This document shows positions 4,894 to 5,590 of a DNA stretch of 5,590 nucleotides, piece by piece. Origin of the DNA: Blastocatellia bacterium. GTDB taxonomy: Bacteria > Acidobacteriota > Blastocatellia > Pyrinomonadales > Pyrinomonadaceae. The position numbers and the translations under genes were made by a program. The stretch is taken from positions 1 through 5,590 of the forward strand of contig JACDAY010000179.1 in assembly GCA_013695195.1 (NCBI GenBank), in the 5' to 3' direction. Below the pieces are notes generated by a model. That model was not told the origin of the DNA, searched no databases, and was given only the letters and a program-made list of their open reading frames with translations. Numbering within the stretch: the first letter of the stretch is position 1; every line of letters starts with the position of its first letter.

Positions 4894-5252
4894 ATCTTTT
4901 AGCGGACGAAAGCGTTGACCGGCAAATCGTTGAGCGATTGCGGCAGGACGGACACGACGTTTTATATATTGCCGAAGTCGAGCCAAGCATTTCTGGCAAT
5001 GTAGTTTTTGACCGTGCCAATGAAAAATTGGCTTTGTTGGTAACGGGAGACAAAGATTTTGGCGAGATAGTTTTCAGAGACAATCGTCTGAGTTCAGGCG
5101 GCGTGGTTTTGCTTCGGCTGGCAGGTTTATCTGCCGAGAAGAAATCTGAAATCGTTTCTAACGCTTTCCGCGAACACGAAGCAGATTTTGCAAACCATTT
5201 TAGCGTTGTCGCTCCGGGCAAAATTAGAATTCGTCCAAAAGAGACGAGTTAA
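4890..5252 (+). CDS. PIN-like (DUF5615/Mut7-C type) toxin, cassette 4
   Basis: A 120-residue protein of the DUF5615 PIN-like family, the usual partner of DUF433 and a predicted metal-dependent ribonuclease toxin. The first strand carries LLADESVD at residues 3-10, with D6 and E7 as candidate metal ligands. RLRQDGHDVLYIAE at 16-29 is typical of the family, and LLVTGDKDFGEIVF at 49-62 contains D54 and D56, the second acidic cluster. GGVVLLRL then marks the core strand of the C-terminal half. All expected acidic residues are present and the length is normal, so the toxin is probably functional. It starts inside the antitoxin's stop codon and ends 12 bp before attC4. In a cassette array such pairs are thought to stabilise the array against loss. 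The target RNA is unknown. Confidence 0.87.
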   Translation: MNLLADESVDRQIVERLRQDGHDVLYIAEVEPSISGNVVFDRANEKLALLVTGDKDFGEIVFRDNRLSSGGVVLLRLAGLSAEKKSEIVSNAFREHEADFANHFSVVAPGKIRIRPKETS

Positions 5253-5264
5253 AAATAACGCCGC

Positions 5265-5360
5265 ACCTAACAAATCAATGGACGTGAGGGCAAAACACGG
5301 ACGTTGTTTTCTTTGCCAAGTTGCGCGGTGTTTTGCCCCACGTCAACTCAACCGTTCGGC
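5265..5360 (+). repeat. attC site 4 (96 bp)
   Basis: R'' is ACCTAAC at 5265-5271 and R' is GTTCGGC at 5354-5360. The arms pair as in attC1 (GACGTG-A-GGGCAAAACAC against its complement), with the unpaired A at 5287. It aligns with attC1 without gaps over 96 bp, 85 positions being identical by eye, while attC2 and attC3 lying between them differ strongly inside their stems. A chance reading frame also crosses this site and is not a gene. Confidence 0.88.
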
Positions 5361-5429
5361 GGCTTCCGTATAAGCAAAGGTTACGAGAACGTGATGCGTG
5401 TGGCATGATGGAAAATGAGGGAGAGATAA

Positions 5430-5590
5430 ATGAACGAAAACAAAATTAATCGAAGAGATGTATGTAAAACTTTACTGGCTTTCGGCGGTTTGACGCTCGG
5501 CGGCTTGGTTGTGATAGGTCTAAGGGGGACCCCGAGAGCGACACCAACGCTTCCGCTGACGGATAATGTTTTGCAAGACCAGCGAATCGC
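5430..5590 (+). CDS. Tat-exported protein, N-terminal part (cut by window edge)
   Basis: An open frame of 53 complete codons running off the window. The N-terminus reads MNENKINRRDVCKTLLAFGG: a twin-arginine pair at R8-R9 followed by D-V-C-K, then a hydrophobic segment to about residue 31. This fits a Tat signal peptide, which exports folded, often cofactor-bearing proteins, although C12 replaces the usual hydrophobic residue and N7 the usual Ser/Thr. The start is fixed by a GAGGGAGAG stretch at 5417-5425. The visible mature part is too short to name a family. It begins 75 bp after the cassette border at 5355, so it is either the gene of a fifth cassette or the first chromosomal gene after the array. 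Confidence 0.7.
   Translation, partial: MNENKINRRDVCKTLLAFGGLTLGGLVVIGLRGTPRATPTLPLTDNVLQDQRI

Larger units (their letters stand above)
2900..5590 (+). mobile_element. Integron gene cassette array without a visible integrase (CALIN-like)
   Basis: Four attC sites in the same orientation separate small genes, the hallmark of an integron cassette array. Cutting each site between G and TT of its R' core gives cassettes at 2900-3548, 3549-3888, 3889-4602 and 4603-5354, with a fifth beginning, or the array ending, at 5355. The left border at 2900 is deduced from complementarity: GTTATGC at 2899-2905 is the exact reverse complement of GCATAAC, the R'' of the first attC, and the match extends to nine bases. 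The other three complete cassettes show the same relation with at most one mismatch. No integron integrase gene or recognisable attI lies upstream; the space is taken by a broken HigA gene and argG. The array may be a cluster lacking an integrase nearby, formed by integration at a secondary site, or a remnant. Confidence 0.88.

Noticed and set aside
3459..5360. CRISPR array, considered because of spaced similar repeats
   Set aside because: The repeats are about 100 bp, imperfect and internally palindromic, with gene-sized spacing, so attC sites fit and CRISPR repeats do not.
5188..5373. Plus-strand reading frame crossing attC4
   Set aside because: It overlaps the end of the PIN-like toxin gene and then translates the attC site. 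It has no ribosome binding site.

Overview
The window looks like a bacterial chromosome of moderate GC content in which ordinary housekeeping genes run into an accessory region. The arginine genes, the short dispersed palindromes and the mix of toxin-antitoxin genes would fit an Acidobacteriota (Blastocatellia-like) or similar soil bacterium. That assignment is a low-confidence impression; no rRNA or other marker is present to settle it.

Region 1 (1-1912) holds two divergent arginine-biosynthesis genes. argH (argininosuccinate lyase) runs leftward and is cut by the window edge. argG (argininosuccinate synthase) runs rightward and is complete. They carry out consecutive steps from citrulline to arginine. 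The ~315 bp between them contains two unrelated REP-like inverted repeats. One ends 7 bp before the argG start codon, and the other appears to have cut off a small leftward reading frame that resembles the start of a PRC-barrel-type protein.

Region 2 (1913-2899) holds a two-gene type II toxin-antitoxin operon (ribbon-helix-helix antitoxin, RelE-like toxin) with a candidate operator of three TTCAT boxes spaced exactly 10 bp apart. Directly downstream is a HigA-family antitoxin gene broken by an apparent one-base deletion.

Region 3 (2900-5590) is the most notable part: an integron-type gene cassette array with four attC recombination sites (3459-3554, 3784-3894, 4497-4608, 5265-5360) and no integrase gene in view, i.e. 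a CALIN-like arrangement. For every complete cassette, the first bases are complementary to the R'' end of its own attC site. This fixes the cassette borders at 2900, 3549, 3889, 4603 and 5355. The cassettes carry a secreted NTF2/DUF4440-like protein, an unrecognised and very acidic 64-residue protein in reverse orientation, a nucleotidyltransferase related to aminoglycoside/lincosamide nucleotidyltransferases, a DUF433/PIN-like toxin-antitoxin pair with its own promoter, and the start of a Tat-exported protein that continues beyond the window. The cassettes share a recombination site but have no common pathway.
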